Positions 50,443 to 59,217 of a DNA stretch of 64,000 nt are shown here, one piece after another; the stretch's first letter is position 1, and every line of letters starts with the position of its first letter. Origin of the DNA: Streptomyces collinus (GTDB lineage Bacteria > Actinomycetota > Actinomycetes > Streptomycetales > Streptomycetaceae); the NCBI RefSeq assembly GCF_031348265.1, contig NZ_CP133771.1:2480001-2544000 (forward strand), written 5' to 3'. Under the pieces are notes generated by a model. It was not told the DNA's origin, did no database searches, and saw only the letters and a list, made by a program, of their open reading frames with translations. The translations under genes were made by a program, and so were the position numbers.

Positions 50443-51567
50443 TCACCGCACCGCCCGTGCCACCCGTGACGCCGCTGCCGCTCTCGGTGCGCTGTCCGGG
50501 TGGCGGCGGCGTGGGTGGACCGCGTTGGTGAGGAGGATCAGGAACGTGTCCGTGGCCGGGTCGAGGACGAGGGACGTGCCGGTGAAGCCCGTGTGGCCCG
50601 CCGCGCCGCGGCCCGCCAGGTCGCCCATGAACCAGGGCTGGTCGAGGGAGAAGCCGAGGCCCGGCGGGGTGAAGAGGAGCTCGACGAAGTCGGGGCCGAG
50701 GATACGGGCCGGGCCGTAGGAACCGCCGGCGAGGAGGGTGCGGCAGAACACCGCGAGGTCCCGGCCGGTGGAGAACAGGCCCGCGTGGCCGGCCACGCCC
50801 CCGAGGGCCCAGGCGTTCTCGTCGTGGACCTCGCCCCGCAGCATCCCCCGGTCCGCCTTCGCCCACGGCCGCCGCTGGTCCTCCGTCGCCGCGGCACCCG
50901 GGCAGGGCCCGAAGTCCGTCGCCGTCATGCCCAGCGGCCGGGTGATGCCGTCGTGGACGAGGACGTCGAGCGTGCGGCCGGTGACGCGCTCCAGGACGTA
51001 CTGGAGGAGGAGCATGTTGAGGTCGGAGTAGCAGTACGTGCCCGGGACCCCGACCGGCGGCTCCGCCTGGAGCGCGGCGAGCCGCTGCGCGTCGTCGGCG
51101 TAGTCGTAGAGGGGCAGTTCGGGCCGCAGCCCCGACGTGTGGGTGAGCAGCTGCCGCACGGTGATGCCGTGCCGGGCGGCCGCCGTGAAGTCGGGCAGGT
51201 ACGCCCCGACCTTCGCGTCGATGCCGAGCGTGCCGCGCTCGATCTGCTGCACGGCGGCCACGGACGTGAACAGTTTCGTGAGGGATGCCAGGTCGAAGGG
51301 CGTGCCGACGGTCATCGGGACCCGGTCCTCGCGGGGCAGTTCCACCCCGGCGTCGGCCTCGGGGTCGTAGGCCGCGTAGCGCACGGCCCACCCCGCGGCC
51401 TCCTCCACCGCGATCACCGGGCCGCGTCCGACGACCAGGACGGCTCCGGGCGCCCAGGGGCGCTGCCCCGTGGTCAGGACGTGGACCTCCCGGACGAGGT
51501 GACGCAGCTCCGCGGGGTCGAGTCCGGCCCGTTCCGGCGTGCCGTCGCGCAGTCTGGGTGCGCTCAG
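50443..51567 (-). CDS. beta-lactamase/transpeptidase-like serine hydrolase with CTG start
   Basis: Class-C-type serine hydrolase of 374 residues. Motifs: Ser95-x-x-Lys98 (FDLASLTKLF), Tyr180 (CYSDLN) and GHTGFTGT for the third motif. No signal peptide, so probably cytoplasmic, as in the EstB/LACTB-like esterases and peptidases of Streptomyces. No ATG, GTG or TTG is available between the MFS stop and the conserved part. A CTG overlapping that stop (CTGA) lies 7 nt after a perfect GGAAGGAG site, so it is the apparent start. Coupled to the upstream MFS gene. Confidence 0.82.
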   Translation of the reverse strand: MSAPRLRDGTPERAGLDPAELRHLVREVHVLTTGQRPWAPGAVLVVGRGPVIAVEEAAGWAVRYAAYDPEADAGVELPREDRVPMTVGTPFDLASLTKLFTSVAAVQQIERGTLGIDAKVGAYLPDFTAAARHGITVRQLLTHTSGLRPELPLYDYADDAQRLAALQAEPPVGVPGTYCYSDLNMLLLQYVLERVTGRTLDVLVHDGITRPLGMTATDFGPCPGAAATEDQRRPWAKADRGMLRGEVHDENAWALGGVAGHAGLFSTGRDLAVFCRTLLAGGSYGPARILGPDFVELLFTPPGLGFSLDQPWFMGDLAGRGAAGHTGFTGTSLVLDPATDTFLILLTNAVHPRRRHPDSAPRAAAASRVARAVR

Positions 51568-52892
51568 CTGACTGCTCCTTCCACGCTCGGGCGGCTGCTG
51601 TCCTTCTTCCAGGGTCGGCACATTCCCATGAAGCAGGCAAGTGCCACCAGTGCGGCGGCCAGTTGGACGACGGCCATCGGGACGGCGGTGTCCTCCCCGG
51701 CGACGCCGACGAGCGGGGAGGCGATCGCGCCGATGAGGAACGAGGTGGTGCCGAGCAGGGCCGACGCCGAACCGGCGGCGTGCTTGGTGCGCATCAGGGC
51801 GAGGGCCTGGGTGTTGGGCAGGGTGATGCCCATCGCGGACATCAGCACGAACAGCGCCGCGGCGACGGGCACGAGTCCGACCTCGCCGAAGACGCCCAGG
51901 GACATCAGCAGCAGCGCGGTCGCGGCGGTGATGACGATCGCGAGGCCGATGCCCAGCACCCGGTCGAGGCTGACCCGGCCGACCAGGACCTTGCCGTTGA
52001 TCTGGCCGACGAGGACCAGCCCGACGGAGTTGACGCCGAACAGCAGGCTGAACGTCTGCGGGGAGGCGCCGTAGATCTCCTGGATGACGAACGGGGAGGC
52101 CGAGATGTAGGCGAACAGGGAGGCGAAGGCGAAGCCGCCGGCGAGGGTGTAGCCGGCGAAGGAGCGGTCGGCGAGCAGGCCGCGCATCGAGCGCAGGGCC
52201 TCGCCGACGCCGCCGCTGTGCCGCTCGGCGGGCGCCAGCGTCTCGGGCAGCCGTGCCCACACCAGGACCCCGATCAGCACGCCGATGACCGTGAGGACGG
52301 CGAACACGCCCCGCCAGTCCGTGACGCGCAGGACCTGCCCGCCGATCAGCGGCGCCACGATCGGGGCGACGCCGGAGATCAGCATGAGGGTGGAGAAGAA
52401 GCGGGCCATGGCCATGCCGTCGTAGAGGTCGCGGACGACGGCCCGGGCGATCACTATGGCGGCCGCCCCCGCGAGGCCCTGGGCCAGCCGGAAGGCCACC
52501 AGCAGCTCGACGGTGGGGGCGAGCGCGCACAGGACGGTCGCGACGACGAAGACGGCGAGCCCGGCGAGCAGCGGACGGCGGCGCCCCCACCGGTCGCTCA
52601 TCGGCCCGACCACGAGCTGCCCGAGCGCCATGCCGGCCAGGCAGGCCGTGAGGGTGAGCTGGACGGTCGCGGCGGGGGCGTGCAGGGAGCGGGTGACCTG
52701 CGGCAGGGACGGGAGGTACATGTCCATCGCCAGCGGGGGCACGGCGGTCAGGCTTCCGAGGAGGAAGGTGACCAGGAGCCCGGTGCGGCGGTGCGGGGTG
52801 CGGTCGGGCCGCTCCGTCCCGGCTGCGGCCTCCCGCTCGGTGTCCGATGCCTCCTGCGCGGTCTTCGATATGGACGCCCCGCCCTCGGGCAT
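51564..52892 (-). CDS. MFS transporter, Bcr/CflA drug-resistance family
   Basis: Twelve-helix exporter of 442 residues. The Bcr/CflA signature is clear: LAMDMYLPSLPQVTRSL after helix 1, GQLVVGPMSDRWGRRRPLL in the first loop and RLAQGLAGAAAIVIARA. A hydrophilic N-terminal extension of 35 residues precedes helix 1. ATG 52892 has a GAGGGA ribosome site at the right distance. Exports bicyclomycin, chloramphenicol or similar compounds in relatives. First gene of a pair with the serine hydrolase; the two overlap by 4 bp. Confidence 0.9.
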   Translation of the reverse strand: MPEGGASISKTAQEASDTEREAAAGTERPDRTPHRRTGLLVTFLLGSLTAVPPLAMDMYLPSLPQVTRSLHAPAATVQLTLTACLAGMALGQLVVGPMSDRWGRRRPLLAGLAVFVVATVLCALAPTVELLVAFRLAQGLAGAAAIVIARAVVRDLYDGMAMARFFSTLMLISGVAPIVAPLIGGQVLRVTDWRGVFAVLTVIGVLIGVLVWARLPETLAPAERHSGGVGEALRSMRGLLADRSFAGYTLAGGFAFASLFAYISASPFVIQEIYGASPQTFSLLFGVNSVGLVLVGQINGKVLVGRVSLDRVLGIGLAIVITAATALLLMSLGVFGEVGLVPVAAALFVLMSAMGITLPNTQALALMRTKHAAGSASALLGTTSFLIGAIASPLVGVAGEDTAVPMAVVQLAAALVALACFMGMCRPWKKDSSRPSVEGAVS

Positions 52893-52978
52893 GAGTCCCT
52901 CCCTCTGTGTGTCGATCGCCACCTATGCTCTCAGCTCGTACGCAGTGCTCGGGGTCACGAGGTGGAGGCGGGGCGGCA

Positions 52979-54001
52979 ATGACGGCGGACACGGTGCGGT
53001 GGGGGATCCTGGCGACCGGCGGGATAGCGGGCGCGTTCACGGCGGATCTGATCGACCTGCCCGACGCGGAGGTCGTGGCCGTGGCGTCGCGGTCTCAGGC
53101 GTCGGCGAAGGCGTTCGCGGAGCGGTTCGGGATCCCCCGGGCCTACGGCGACTGGAACGCCCTCGCGCAGGACGAGGACATCGATGTCGTCTACGTCGCC
53201 ACCCCGCACACGGCGCACCGGACCGCCGCCGGGCTGTGTCTCGCGGCCGGGCGGCACGTGCTGTGCGAGAAGCCCTTCACGCTGAACGTGGGCGAGGCGG
53301 AGGAACTCGTCGCGCTGGCGCGGGAGCACGGCCGCTTCCTGATGGAAGCGATGTGGATGTACTGCAACCCGCTGGTACGGCGGCTCAAGGCCCTCGTCGA
53401 CGACGGGGTGATCGGCGAGGTGCGCAGCGTCCAGGCCGACTTCGGGCTGGCCGGCCCGTTCCCGCCCTCGCACCGGCTGCGCAACCCGGAGCTGGGCGGC
53501 GGCGCGCTGCTCGATCTGGGCGTGTATCCGGTGTCGTTCGCGCAGCTGCTGCTCGGGGAGCCGTCGGACGTCGTGGCGCGGGCGGTGCTCTCCGAGGAGG
53601 GTGTCGACCTCCAGACGGCGGCGGTGCTCTCCTTCGACAGCGGCGCGCTCGGTTCGGTGCACTGCTCCATCGTGGGCGGTACGGCGACCTCCGCGTCGGT
53701 CACCGGCTCCAAGGGCCGGATCGACATCCCGCACGGATTCTTCTTCCCGGACCGTTTCGTCCTGCATCGGGACGGCCGTGACGCCGAGGAGTTCACCGCC
53801 GACCCGGCGGACGGCCCGCGCAACAGCATGCGCCACGAGGCGCTGGAGGTCATGCGGGCGGTGCGCGCCGGCGAGACGGAGTCCCCGCTGGTGCCGCTGG
53901 ACGGCACGCTCGCCGTGATGCGGACGCTCGACGCGATCCGGGGCCGCGTCGGCGTCCGCTACCCCGACGAGACGGGCGAGCCGGAACTCACGCTCGCCTG
54001 A
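52979..54001 (+). CDS. Gfo/Idh/MocA family NAD(P)-dependent oxidoreductase
   Basis: Sugar or inositol dehydrogenase-type protein of 340 residues. N-terminal Rossmann domain RWGILATGGIAGAFTADL; the EKP motif is Glu97-Lys98-Pro99 (LCEKPFTLN). The C-terminal substrate domain contains LGGGALLDLGVYPV as in the dihydrodiol-dehydrogenase-like branch. Substrate unknown. GGAGG ribosome site; divergent from the Bcr-type pump, 86 bp apart. An SDR gene follows after 50 bp. Confidence 0.9.
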   Translation: MTADTVRWGILATGGIAGAFTADLIDLPDAEVVAVASRSQASAKAFAERFGIPRAYGDWNALAQDEDIDVVYVATPHTAHRTAAGLCLAAGRHVLCEKPFTLNVGEAEELVALAREHGRFLMEAMWMYCNPLVRRLKALVDDGVIGEVRSVQADFGLAGPFPPSHRLRNPELGGGALLDLGVYPVSFAQLLLGEPSDVVARAVLSEEGVDLQTAAVLSFDSGALGSVHCSIVGGTATSASVTGSKGRIDIPHGFFFPDRFVLHRDGRDAEEFTADPADGPRNSMRHEALEVMRAVRAGETESPLVPLDGTLAVMRTLDAIRGRVGVRYPDETGEPELTLA

Positions 54002-54051
54002 CGCCCTGATCCCGCCGGGGGCACGGGAGTGCTCCCGTACGCTGCGGGCCC

Positions 54052-54810
54052 ATGAATGCCAAGGACAATGCGATCGCGGTGGTGACCGGGGCGGGTTCCG
54101 GCATCGGCCGGGCGGTCGCCGTGGAACTGCTGCGCACGGGCTGGTCGGTGGCGCTGGCGGGCCGGCGCGCGGAGACACTGGAGGAGACGGCGGCCCTGGC
54201 ACCCGGGGCCGCGTCTCTGACGGTGCGCACGGACGTCTCCCGCCCCGAGGACGTGAGCGCCCTGTTCGCCGCGACCGTCGAGCGCTTCGGCCGGGTCGAC
54301 CTGCTGTTCAACAACGCCGGCACGTTCGGCCCCGGCGGCGTCCCGGTCGAGGAACTGCCCTTCGAGGCCTGGCGGCACGTGGTGGACACCAACCTCAACG
54401 GGGCGTTCCTGTGCGCGCAGGCGGCGTACCGGCAGATGAAGGAGCAGGACCCGCAGGGCGGCCGGATCATCAACAACGGCTCCATCTCCGCGCACACGCC
54501 CCGCCCGATGTCGGTGGCCTACACGGCGACCAAGCACGCGCTGACGGGCCTGACGAAGTCCCTCTCCCTGGACGGGCGGCCGTACGGGATCGCCGTCGGG
54601 CAGATCGACATCGGCAACGCCGCCACCGACATGACGTCCCGTATGCAGACGGGAGCGCTCCAGGCGAACGGGGAAGTCGCCCCGGAACCGGTGATGGACG
54701 TCGCGGACGTGGCCCGCACGGTGCGGCACATGGCGGAGCTGCCGCTGGAGGCGAACGTGCAGTTCGCGACCGTACTGGCGACGGCGATGCCGTACATCGG
54801 ACGCGGCTGA
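54052..54810 (+). CDS. SDR-family oxidoreductase
   Basis: Classical short-chain dehydrogenase of 252 residues. Cofactor motif TGAGSGIG at 12-19, NNAG in [10 protein letters not shown], catalytic Ser144, Tyr157 and Lys161 ([11 protein letters not shown]). Basic Arg after the glycine motif suggests NADP use. The C-terminal part ([16 protein letters not shown]) is common to Streptomyces homologues of unknown substrate. Follows the Gfo/Idh gene at 50 bp, so the two may be cotranscribed and share a pathway; no further pathway genes are present. Confidence 0.92.
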   Translation: MNAKDNAIAVVTGAGSGIGRAVAVELLRTGWSVALAGRRAETLEETAALAPGAASLTVRTDVSRPEDVSALFAATVERFGRVDLLFNNAGTFGPGGVPVEELPFEAWRHVVDTNLNGAFLCAQAAYRQMKEQDPQGGRIINNGSISAHTPRPMSVAYTATKHALTGLTKSLSLDGRPYGIAVGQIDIGNAATDMTSRMQTGALQANGEVAPEPVMDVADVARTVRHMAELPLEANVQFATVLATAMPYIGRG

Positions 54811-54839
54811 GCGCACGACGGAGTTCGTCAACTCGTCAA

Positions 54840-55086
54840 CCTGCACAAACGGAATAGCAACGTCCGCCCCATTGCGGCCGGTAGGGGACTTATGCTCAAC
54901 TCTCCTACACCAAAGCTTCACAGTTGGAGCAGATCGCTTCCGCAGGCCACATCCAGGGGGGAGGCGGCAGTCGTTCCACCGCACCGGGTGGGGGTGGATT
55001 CCGCGAGGGACCGCGGAGTACGCACCGGTGCGCGTGGAACGGCTGCCGCACAGCTCAAGGACCGGACGCGGTCCTGCCGGTGACCG
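54840..55086 (+). other. structured orphan non-coding segment
   Basis: Less GC-rich stretch (54840-54960) with promoter-like GGAATA and TTATGCT, then strong self-complementarity: GCGGCAG...CCGCACCGG at 54964-54986 pairs with 55025-55049 (one mismatch, one bulge), enclosing TCCGCG/CGCGGA, followed by GGACC/GGTCC at about 55059-55075. It ends where the convergent dacC-like gene begins (stop side), so no gene follows in this direction. It resembles a promoter plus structured leader without its gene, or a small RNA. Confidence 0.45.
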
Positions 55087-56226
55087 TCATTCCCGGTGCC
55101 GCCCCCGCGCCCGCACGGGCGCCCGCCGTCGGCGCAGCGCCCAGGCGCCGCCCGCGAGCAACGCGACCGCGGTTCCGGCGCCTTCCACCAGCCGCCCCGC
55201 CGAGGGCCCACGCGCGACGGTGCCGCCGGCGACCGTACCGCCGGCACCGGATCCGCTCGTGGGTGACGGCGCCGTCCCGTGTCCCTCACCCACCGGCTCC
55301 ACCAGCGTGCCCACCGGCCGCGCCGCCGCACCCTGAGCGAAACCCCAGTCGAGCAGCGCGGCGGCCTGCTCGTAGACGGCGTTGGTGCTGTCGGCGGGGT
55401 GCATGACGGTGACGAGCAGGGTGCGCCCGCCGCGCGTCGCGGCACCGGTGAAGGTGTTGCCGGCATTGCTGGTGTAGCCGTTCTTCACACCGATCAGCCC
55501 CGGATACGCCCGCAGCCCCCACGTACCGCTCAGCAACCGGTCGGTGTTCTGTATCTGGAACGTCTTCCCGCCCCCGGCCGGGAAGTCCGCCGTCCGCGTC
55601 CGGCAGTAGGAACGGAATCCCGGGTCGCGCAGTCCGTGCCGGGCGAACAGCGTCAGGTCGTACGCCGAGGAGACCTGCCCCGGGTGGTCGAAGCCGTCCG
55701 GGCTGACCACGTGCGTGTCCAGGGCCCGCAGCTCCCGCGCCTTGGCCCGCATCTCGGCGACGGTCCTCGCCACCCCGCCGTTCATGTGGGCCAGGACGTG
55801 CACCGCGTCGTTCCCCGAGCGCAGGAAGACGCCCTGCCAGAGCTGGTCGACGGTGTACGTGGTCCCGGCCCGGATGCCGACGAGGCTGGAGCCCGCCGGG
55901 ATGCCGGCGAGGTCGGCGGCGGTGACGGTGTGCCGCCCGCCGCGCGGCAACCGGTCGAGCAGCGTGTCGGCGAACAGCATCTTCAGCGTGGACGCGGGCG
56001 GCAGCCGCCGGTGCGCACGGTGGGCGGCCAGCACCTGGCCGGTGTCGTGATCGGCGACGAGCCAGGACCGGGCGGTGAGCCGCCGGGGCAGTCCGGTGGT
56101 GCTGCCCGCCTGCACGGTGTCGCGGGCGAGGCGGTCGCCGCCGAGGACGGGGCGGGTCCCTGATGCGGGGGCCGCGACGGCCAGGGCGAGCAGCGTACGT
56201 CGGGACAGCCGGGCGGAGTCGCACAT
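55087..56226 (-). CDS. D-alanyl-D-alanine carboxypeptidase (low-molecular-weight PBP, S11)
   Basis: Cell-wall carboxypeptidase of 379 residues. Active-site motifs: Ser79-Thr-Leu-Lys82 (PASTLKMLF), Ser137-Gly-Asn139 (RSGND) and Lys248-Asn-Gly250 in place of the usual KTG (GVKNGYTS), a variant known in some S11 enzymes. Signal peptide 1-about 25 with RRTLLALAVAAP; a Gly/Thr-rich linker, one C-terminal membrane helix and a basic tail anchor it outside. ATG lies 6 nt after TACCGT on the minus strand, so likely leaderless. Confidence 0.92.
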   Translation of the reverse strand: MCDSARLSRRTLLALAVAAPASGTRPVLGGDRLARDTVQAGSTTGLPRRLTARSWLVADHDTGQVLAAHRAHRRLPPASTLKMLFADTLLDRLPRGGRHTVTAADLAGIPAGSSLVGIRAGTTYTVDQLWQGVFLRSGNDAVHVLAHMNGGVARTVAEMRAKARELRALDTHVVSPDGFDHPGQVSSAYDLTLFARHGLRDPGFRSYCRTRTADFPAGGGKTFQIQNTDRLLSGTWGLRAYPGLIGVKNGYTSNAGNTFTGAATRGGRTLLVTVMHPADSTNAVYEQAAALLDWGFAQGAAARPVGTLVEPVGEGHGTAPSPTSGSGAGGTVAGGTVARGPSAGRLVEGAGTAVALLAGGAWALRRRRAPVRARGRHRE

Positions 56227-56313
56227 CCCGCGACGGTACGAAGCGGAACCGCGTGGGCGGGCCCGGAACGTTCAAAGACTGCCCCAAGGTCCCGCAAGGA
56301 CCTGCCGGGAAAC

Positions 56314-56640
56314 TCAGGCCTGGCCGGTCTCGAAGCGCGTGATCCTGCCGTCGTCGTCCACGGTGAAGCTCCACCGGGTGCGCATCTCGCCCCAGGTGTC
56401 GTTGCTGTAGCGGGCGATGAGGGAACGGCCGCCGTTGGACTCGTTGTCGACCTCCATGTGACCGTGCGAGGAGAAGATCTCCCGGTCCACCCAGTCGACG
56501 AGGTCCCGGTCGGAACCGTCGTCCGTCATGGTCGCGCCCGGCGCGAGGAGCGCCATGAAGCTCTCGCGGTCGTGGTGGTTCACGGCGGCCACGAAGGCCC
56601 GGACGGCCGGATCGCTCAGGCGCGTGGTCTGAATCGTCAT
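56314..56640 (-). CDS. NTF2-like/SnoaL-fold protein
   Basis: Small protein of 108 residues with the NTF2-like pattern: VRAFVAAVNHHDRESFMALLAPGATMTDDG, DWVDREIF, and a final strand ARYSNDTWGEMRTRWSFTVDDDGRITRFETGQA. Such folds occur as small isomerases, cyclases or scaffold subunits; nothing in the neighbourhood tells which. ATG chosen as first Met of the fold. Confidence 0.8.
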   Translation of the reverse strand: MTIQTTRLSDPAVRAFVAAVNHHDRESFMALLAPGATMTDDGSDRDLVDWVDREIFSSHGHMEVDNESNGGRSLIARYSNDTWGEMRTRWSFTVDDDGRITRFETGQA

Positions 56641-56815
56641 GCGAGCCAGCCTCGTACCGGCCACCGCCGCCCGCCACCCGTGCCACCCGAACGGCCTCCC
56701 GGACGGGGCCGCCGGGTGTAGCGGGGTGTGAGTGGTGCGACGGTGGAAACGCGAAGAGGAGGAGAGCCCCTCTGTTCCTGCTGTCCCGTACCTGCTGTCT
56801 GCTCCGGGAGTCGAC

Positions 56816-57373
56816 GTGAGGCGTAACGACCGACGTGATCTGGGCCTGCTGCTGCTCCGGCTGGGGACGGGCGGTGCTCTGGCGGCCCACGGCGCGCAGA
56901 AGCTGTTCGGATGGTTCGGCGGGCACGGCATCGAGGGGACCGGCCAGTTCATGGAGTCCGTCGGCTACGTCCCCGGCAAGGCGAGCGCGACGGCGGCGGG
57001 CCTCGCGGAGACCGGCGGCGGCACGCTGCTGGCCCTGGGCCTGGCCACCCCGGCCGCGGGCGCGGCGGCGGCCGGCGCGATGGCGGGGGCGGCGGCGGTG
57101 CACGCCCCGAACGGCTTCTTCAACCAGGGCGGCGGCTACGAGTACGCGGCGACGCTGGGCCTCACGGCAGCGGGCCTGGCCATCACGGGCCCGGGCCGCC
57201 TCTCCGTCGACCACCTGCTCGGCCACGCGGTGAACCGCGGCTGGATGATTCCCGCGGCCTTCGCGGCGACGGCGGCGGGCACGGCGGTGGTGGTGGGCTC
57301 CCGGGCGAGGCGCCTGCGGAAGGCGAAGGAGGGCGAGCAGGAGGCGTTGTTCGAGGAGGAGTACATGGAGTAG
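56816..57373 (+). CDS. DoxX family membrane protein
   Basis: Membrane protein of 185 residues with four hydrophobic helices. DoxX hallmarks LGLLLLRLGTGGALAAHGAQKLFGWFGGHG and TGQFMESVGYVPGKASATAAGLAETGGG are present, followed by a fourth helix and a charged tail EEEYME. Homologues assist thiosulfate or redox metabolism, but most are unassigned. GTG at 56816 is chosen because CGGGAG lies 5 nt upstream; an upstream GTG at 56732 would add a charged, unlikely segment. Confidence 0.85.
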   Translation: MRRNDRRDLGLLLLRLGTGGALAAHGAQKLFGWFGGHGIEGTGQFMESVGYVPGKASATAAGLAETGGGTLLALGLATPAAGAAAAGAMAGAAAVHAPNGFFNQGGGYEYAATLGLTAAGLAITGPGRLSVDHLLGHAVNRGWMIPAAFAATAAGTAVVVGSRARRLRKAKEGEQEALFEEEYME

Positions 57374-57429
57374 GGGGCGGAGGAGCCGGGACCCGGCGCT
57401 GTCAGTGCCCCATGGCAGGCTACGCCCCC

Positions 57430-57795
57430 ATGAACGAACAGTCCCCCGCCCCTGAACTCTGGTCCAGCATCGACGCCTTGTACGAGTGGCTCGACACCAA
57501 CCGCCCGGTAGAGGGCCGCGAGGGCCTCCTCCTGCGCATCCTGAAACTCTCCGAGGAGGTCGGCGAGGTCTCGCAGGCGGTGATCGGGGTGACGGGGCAG
57601 AACCCGCGCAAAGGGGTCACGCACACGTGGGAGGACGTGGAGGCGGAGTTGTGCGACGTCGTCATCACGGCGCTGTTGGCGCTGCGGACCCTGACGCCGG
57701 AGGCGCGAGAGGTCTTTGCACGGCACCTGGAGCGGGTGACACGACGGTCCACGGCGCACTCGGCACAGGCGGACGTTCCTCGTCAGTCGCTCTGA
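57430..57795 (+). CDS. MazG-like nucleotide pyrophosphohydrolase family protein
   Basis: Protein of 121 residues with the all-alpha NTP pyrophosphatase pattern: KLSEEVGEVSQAVIG (E-x-x-E) and EDVEAELCDVVITALLAL (E-x-x-D) forming the metal site. Small single-domain MazG proteins hydrolyse non-canonical or excess (d)NTPs, or ppGpp in some cases. An ATG 18 bp upstream (57412) is an alternative start; the chosen one has a weak GGCAGG site. Alone between DoxX and the convergent Mce genes. Confidence 0.87.
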   Translation: MNEQSPAPELWSSIDALYEWLDTNRPVEGREGLLLRILKLSEEVGEVSQAVIGVTGQNPRKGVTHTWEDVEAELCDVVITALLALRTLTPEAREVFARHLERVTRRSTAHSAQADVPRQSL

Positions 57796-57873
57796 TCACC
57801 GGGCAACGCACAAGAGCCCGTCCGCCTTTCCGTTGACTGGCCCGGTGTCGTCCACGGGATCCCGGTCCTGCCT

Positions 57874-58656
57874 TCACAGCGCGTCCACCGCGCTCACCTT
57901 CCACTCGCCACCCGTACGGTCCATCGTCATCCGCACCCGGTTCTGGTCCACGCGGGACCCCGACACCTGAGTGCTCTCGGTGACCTGGTTGACGAACAGC
58001 AGGACGACGACCTTGTCGGGGGAAGCCGAGACGACGGAGGCGGCCGGGGCGCCGCCGGAGCCGGGGGCGGCGACCCTTGCCTTCACGACGCCGTGGTACT
58101 TCTCGGCCGTCGGGGCGACCACGGTCTTCGTGGTCTTGCCGTACTCGTCGCGGAAATCGCCGGTCAGGTGGGCGCGGGCCCGTGAGAAGTCCTTCTCCAG
58201 GTGGCGGTAGTCGTACGACAGGACGATCGGTGCCGCTGTGCGCGCGGCCGAGAGCGCCTCGGTCCGGGCGGTCTCCGTCAGGCGGCCGTCGCGGTACTGC
58301 CGTCCCAGCGCGGCCAGCGCGACCAGGCCGGCGACGAGCAGGACGGCCAGGAGCAAGGTGAGCAGCTTCCGTCGGCCGCCGGAGCCGGGCTCGCTGCGCT
58401 CCTGCGGCCCGTCCTCCCCGAACGACTCCGGCGACGGCTCCGGCGGGTCGTCCCAGCCGTGCTTCGGGGCCTCGATGAGGACGGTGCGTCCGGCGAGTGG
58501 CCGCTCGGCCCGGCGCGGGGACTCCTCGTGGGCGGCCGTCACCGCGCCCGCTTCGCGGTGGCCGCGCTCCGCGCGCTTCGCCGCCGCGCGGGCGGCGGCC
58601 GTCATGGTGCGGCGGGTGCCGGGACCGGGGGCGCGGCCGGTGGTCGTCTTCGGCAT
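57874..58656 (-). CDS. Mce-associated membrane protein (second)
   Basis: Protein of 260 residues: basic/acidic cytoplasmic N-terminus of about 95 residues, one membrane helix (LLTLLLAVLLVAGLVALAALG), and an extracytoplasmic SnoaL/NTF2-like Mas domain (YDYRHLEKDFSRARAHLTGDFR). This fits the Mas proteins that stabilise or feed Mce importers. Final gene of the Mce operon, 48 bp after the first Mas gene, GAGGAG ribosome site. Sequence divergence makes the assignment mainly topological. Confidence 0.85.
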   Translation of the reverse strand: MPKTTTGRAPGPGTRRTMTAAARAAAKRAERGHREAGAVTAAHEESPRRAERPLAGRTVLIEAPKHGWDDPPEPSPESFGEDGPQERSEPGSGGRRKLLTLLLAVLLVAGLVALAALGRQYRDGRLTETARTEALSAARTAAPIVLSYDYRHLEKDFSRARAHLTGDFRDEYGKTTKTVVAPTAEKYHGVVKARVAAPGSGGAPAASVVSASPDKVVVLLFVNQVTESTQVSGSRVDQNRVRMTMDRTGGEWKVSAVDAL

Positions 58657-58704
58657 GGTGGTACTCCTCGTCGGTGCTTGTCGGTCGGCGAATCGGCCCG
58701 TGAA

Positions 58705-59217
58705 TCAGCCGACGAACTCGACGTCGGACGTCAGCCAGCGGCCGTCCTTGTGTACGAGGTCGAGCTGGAGCCGGTAGGTGCGCGCCTCTCCCCCGGGCAC
58801 GGCGGTGTTGGTCACCTTGCTGTCGGCGACCACCAGCACACGGGCCGAGTTCTCGTCGGAGCGGACGATGCCCGCCTCCAGGACCTGGCCTTGGGACACG
58901 GACTTGTTCTGGGCCACCAGCTTCGTCAACTGCTCCGTCTGGGCGGTGAACTGCTTCTTGAAGTCGCCCGTCGCGCCCGCCAGGACATTCGCGCTGTCGC
59001 GGTCGTAGTGCCGGTAGTCGAGGGAGGTGAAGTTCAGTGCCGACTGGCGGGCCGCGGCCAGGATGCCCTGGCGTCGGTGGTCCGCCTCGTTCGTTTCGTA
59101 GATTCCGAAGGCCAGCCAGAGCGCCAGTGCTGTGGTGACGACGGTCGCCGCGACGAGTCCCGCCGTCATCACTCGGGGTCGTACCTGCCTCATGCCATGG
59201 GGCCGACGAGCAGCCAT
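58705..59217 (-). CDS. Mce-associated membrane protein (first)
   Basis: Protein of 170 residues: short basic N-terminus, one helix (VMTAGLVAATVVTTALALWLAFG) and an outer Mas domain with the same SLDYRHYDRDSANVLAGATGDFKKQF pattern as the next gene. The ATG at 59217 is set by an AAGGAG site 8 nt upstream; the GTG 6 bp earlier would be too close to that site. Overlaps the 3' end of mceF by 28 bp, so translational coupling is likely. Confidence 0.85.
   Translation of the reverse strand: MAARRPHGMRQVRPRVMTAGLVAATVVTTALALWLAFGIYETNEADHRRQGILAAARQSALNFTSLDYRHYDRDSANVLAGATGDFKKQFTAQTEQLTKLVAQNKSVSQGQVLEAGIVRSDENSARVLVVADSKVTNTAVPGGEARTYRLQLDLVHKDGRWLTSDVEFVG

Noticed and set aside
50443..53040. One continuous 865-codon frame suggesting an MFS-hydrolase fusion
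   Set aside because: The part over the pump is in the wrong frame and low complexity; the pump has its own frame with stop at 51564 and the hydrolase starts at the overlapping CTG.
54892..55083. 63-codon frame starting MLNSPTPKLHSW
   Set aside because: No ribosome site, composition unlike neighbours, and it lies across a strong hairpin; better seen as non-coding structure.
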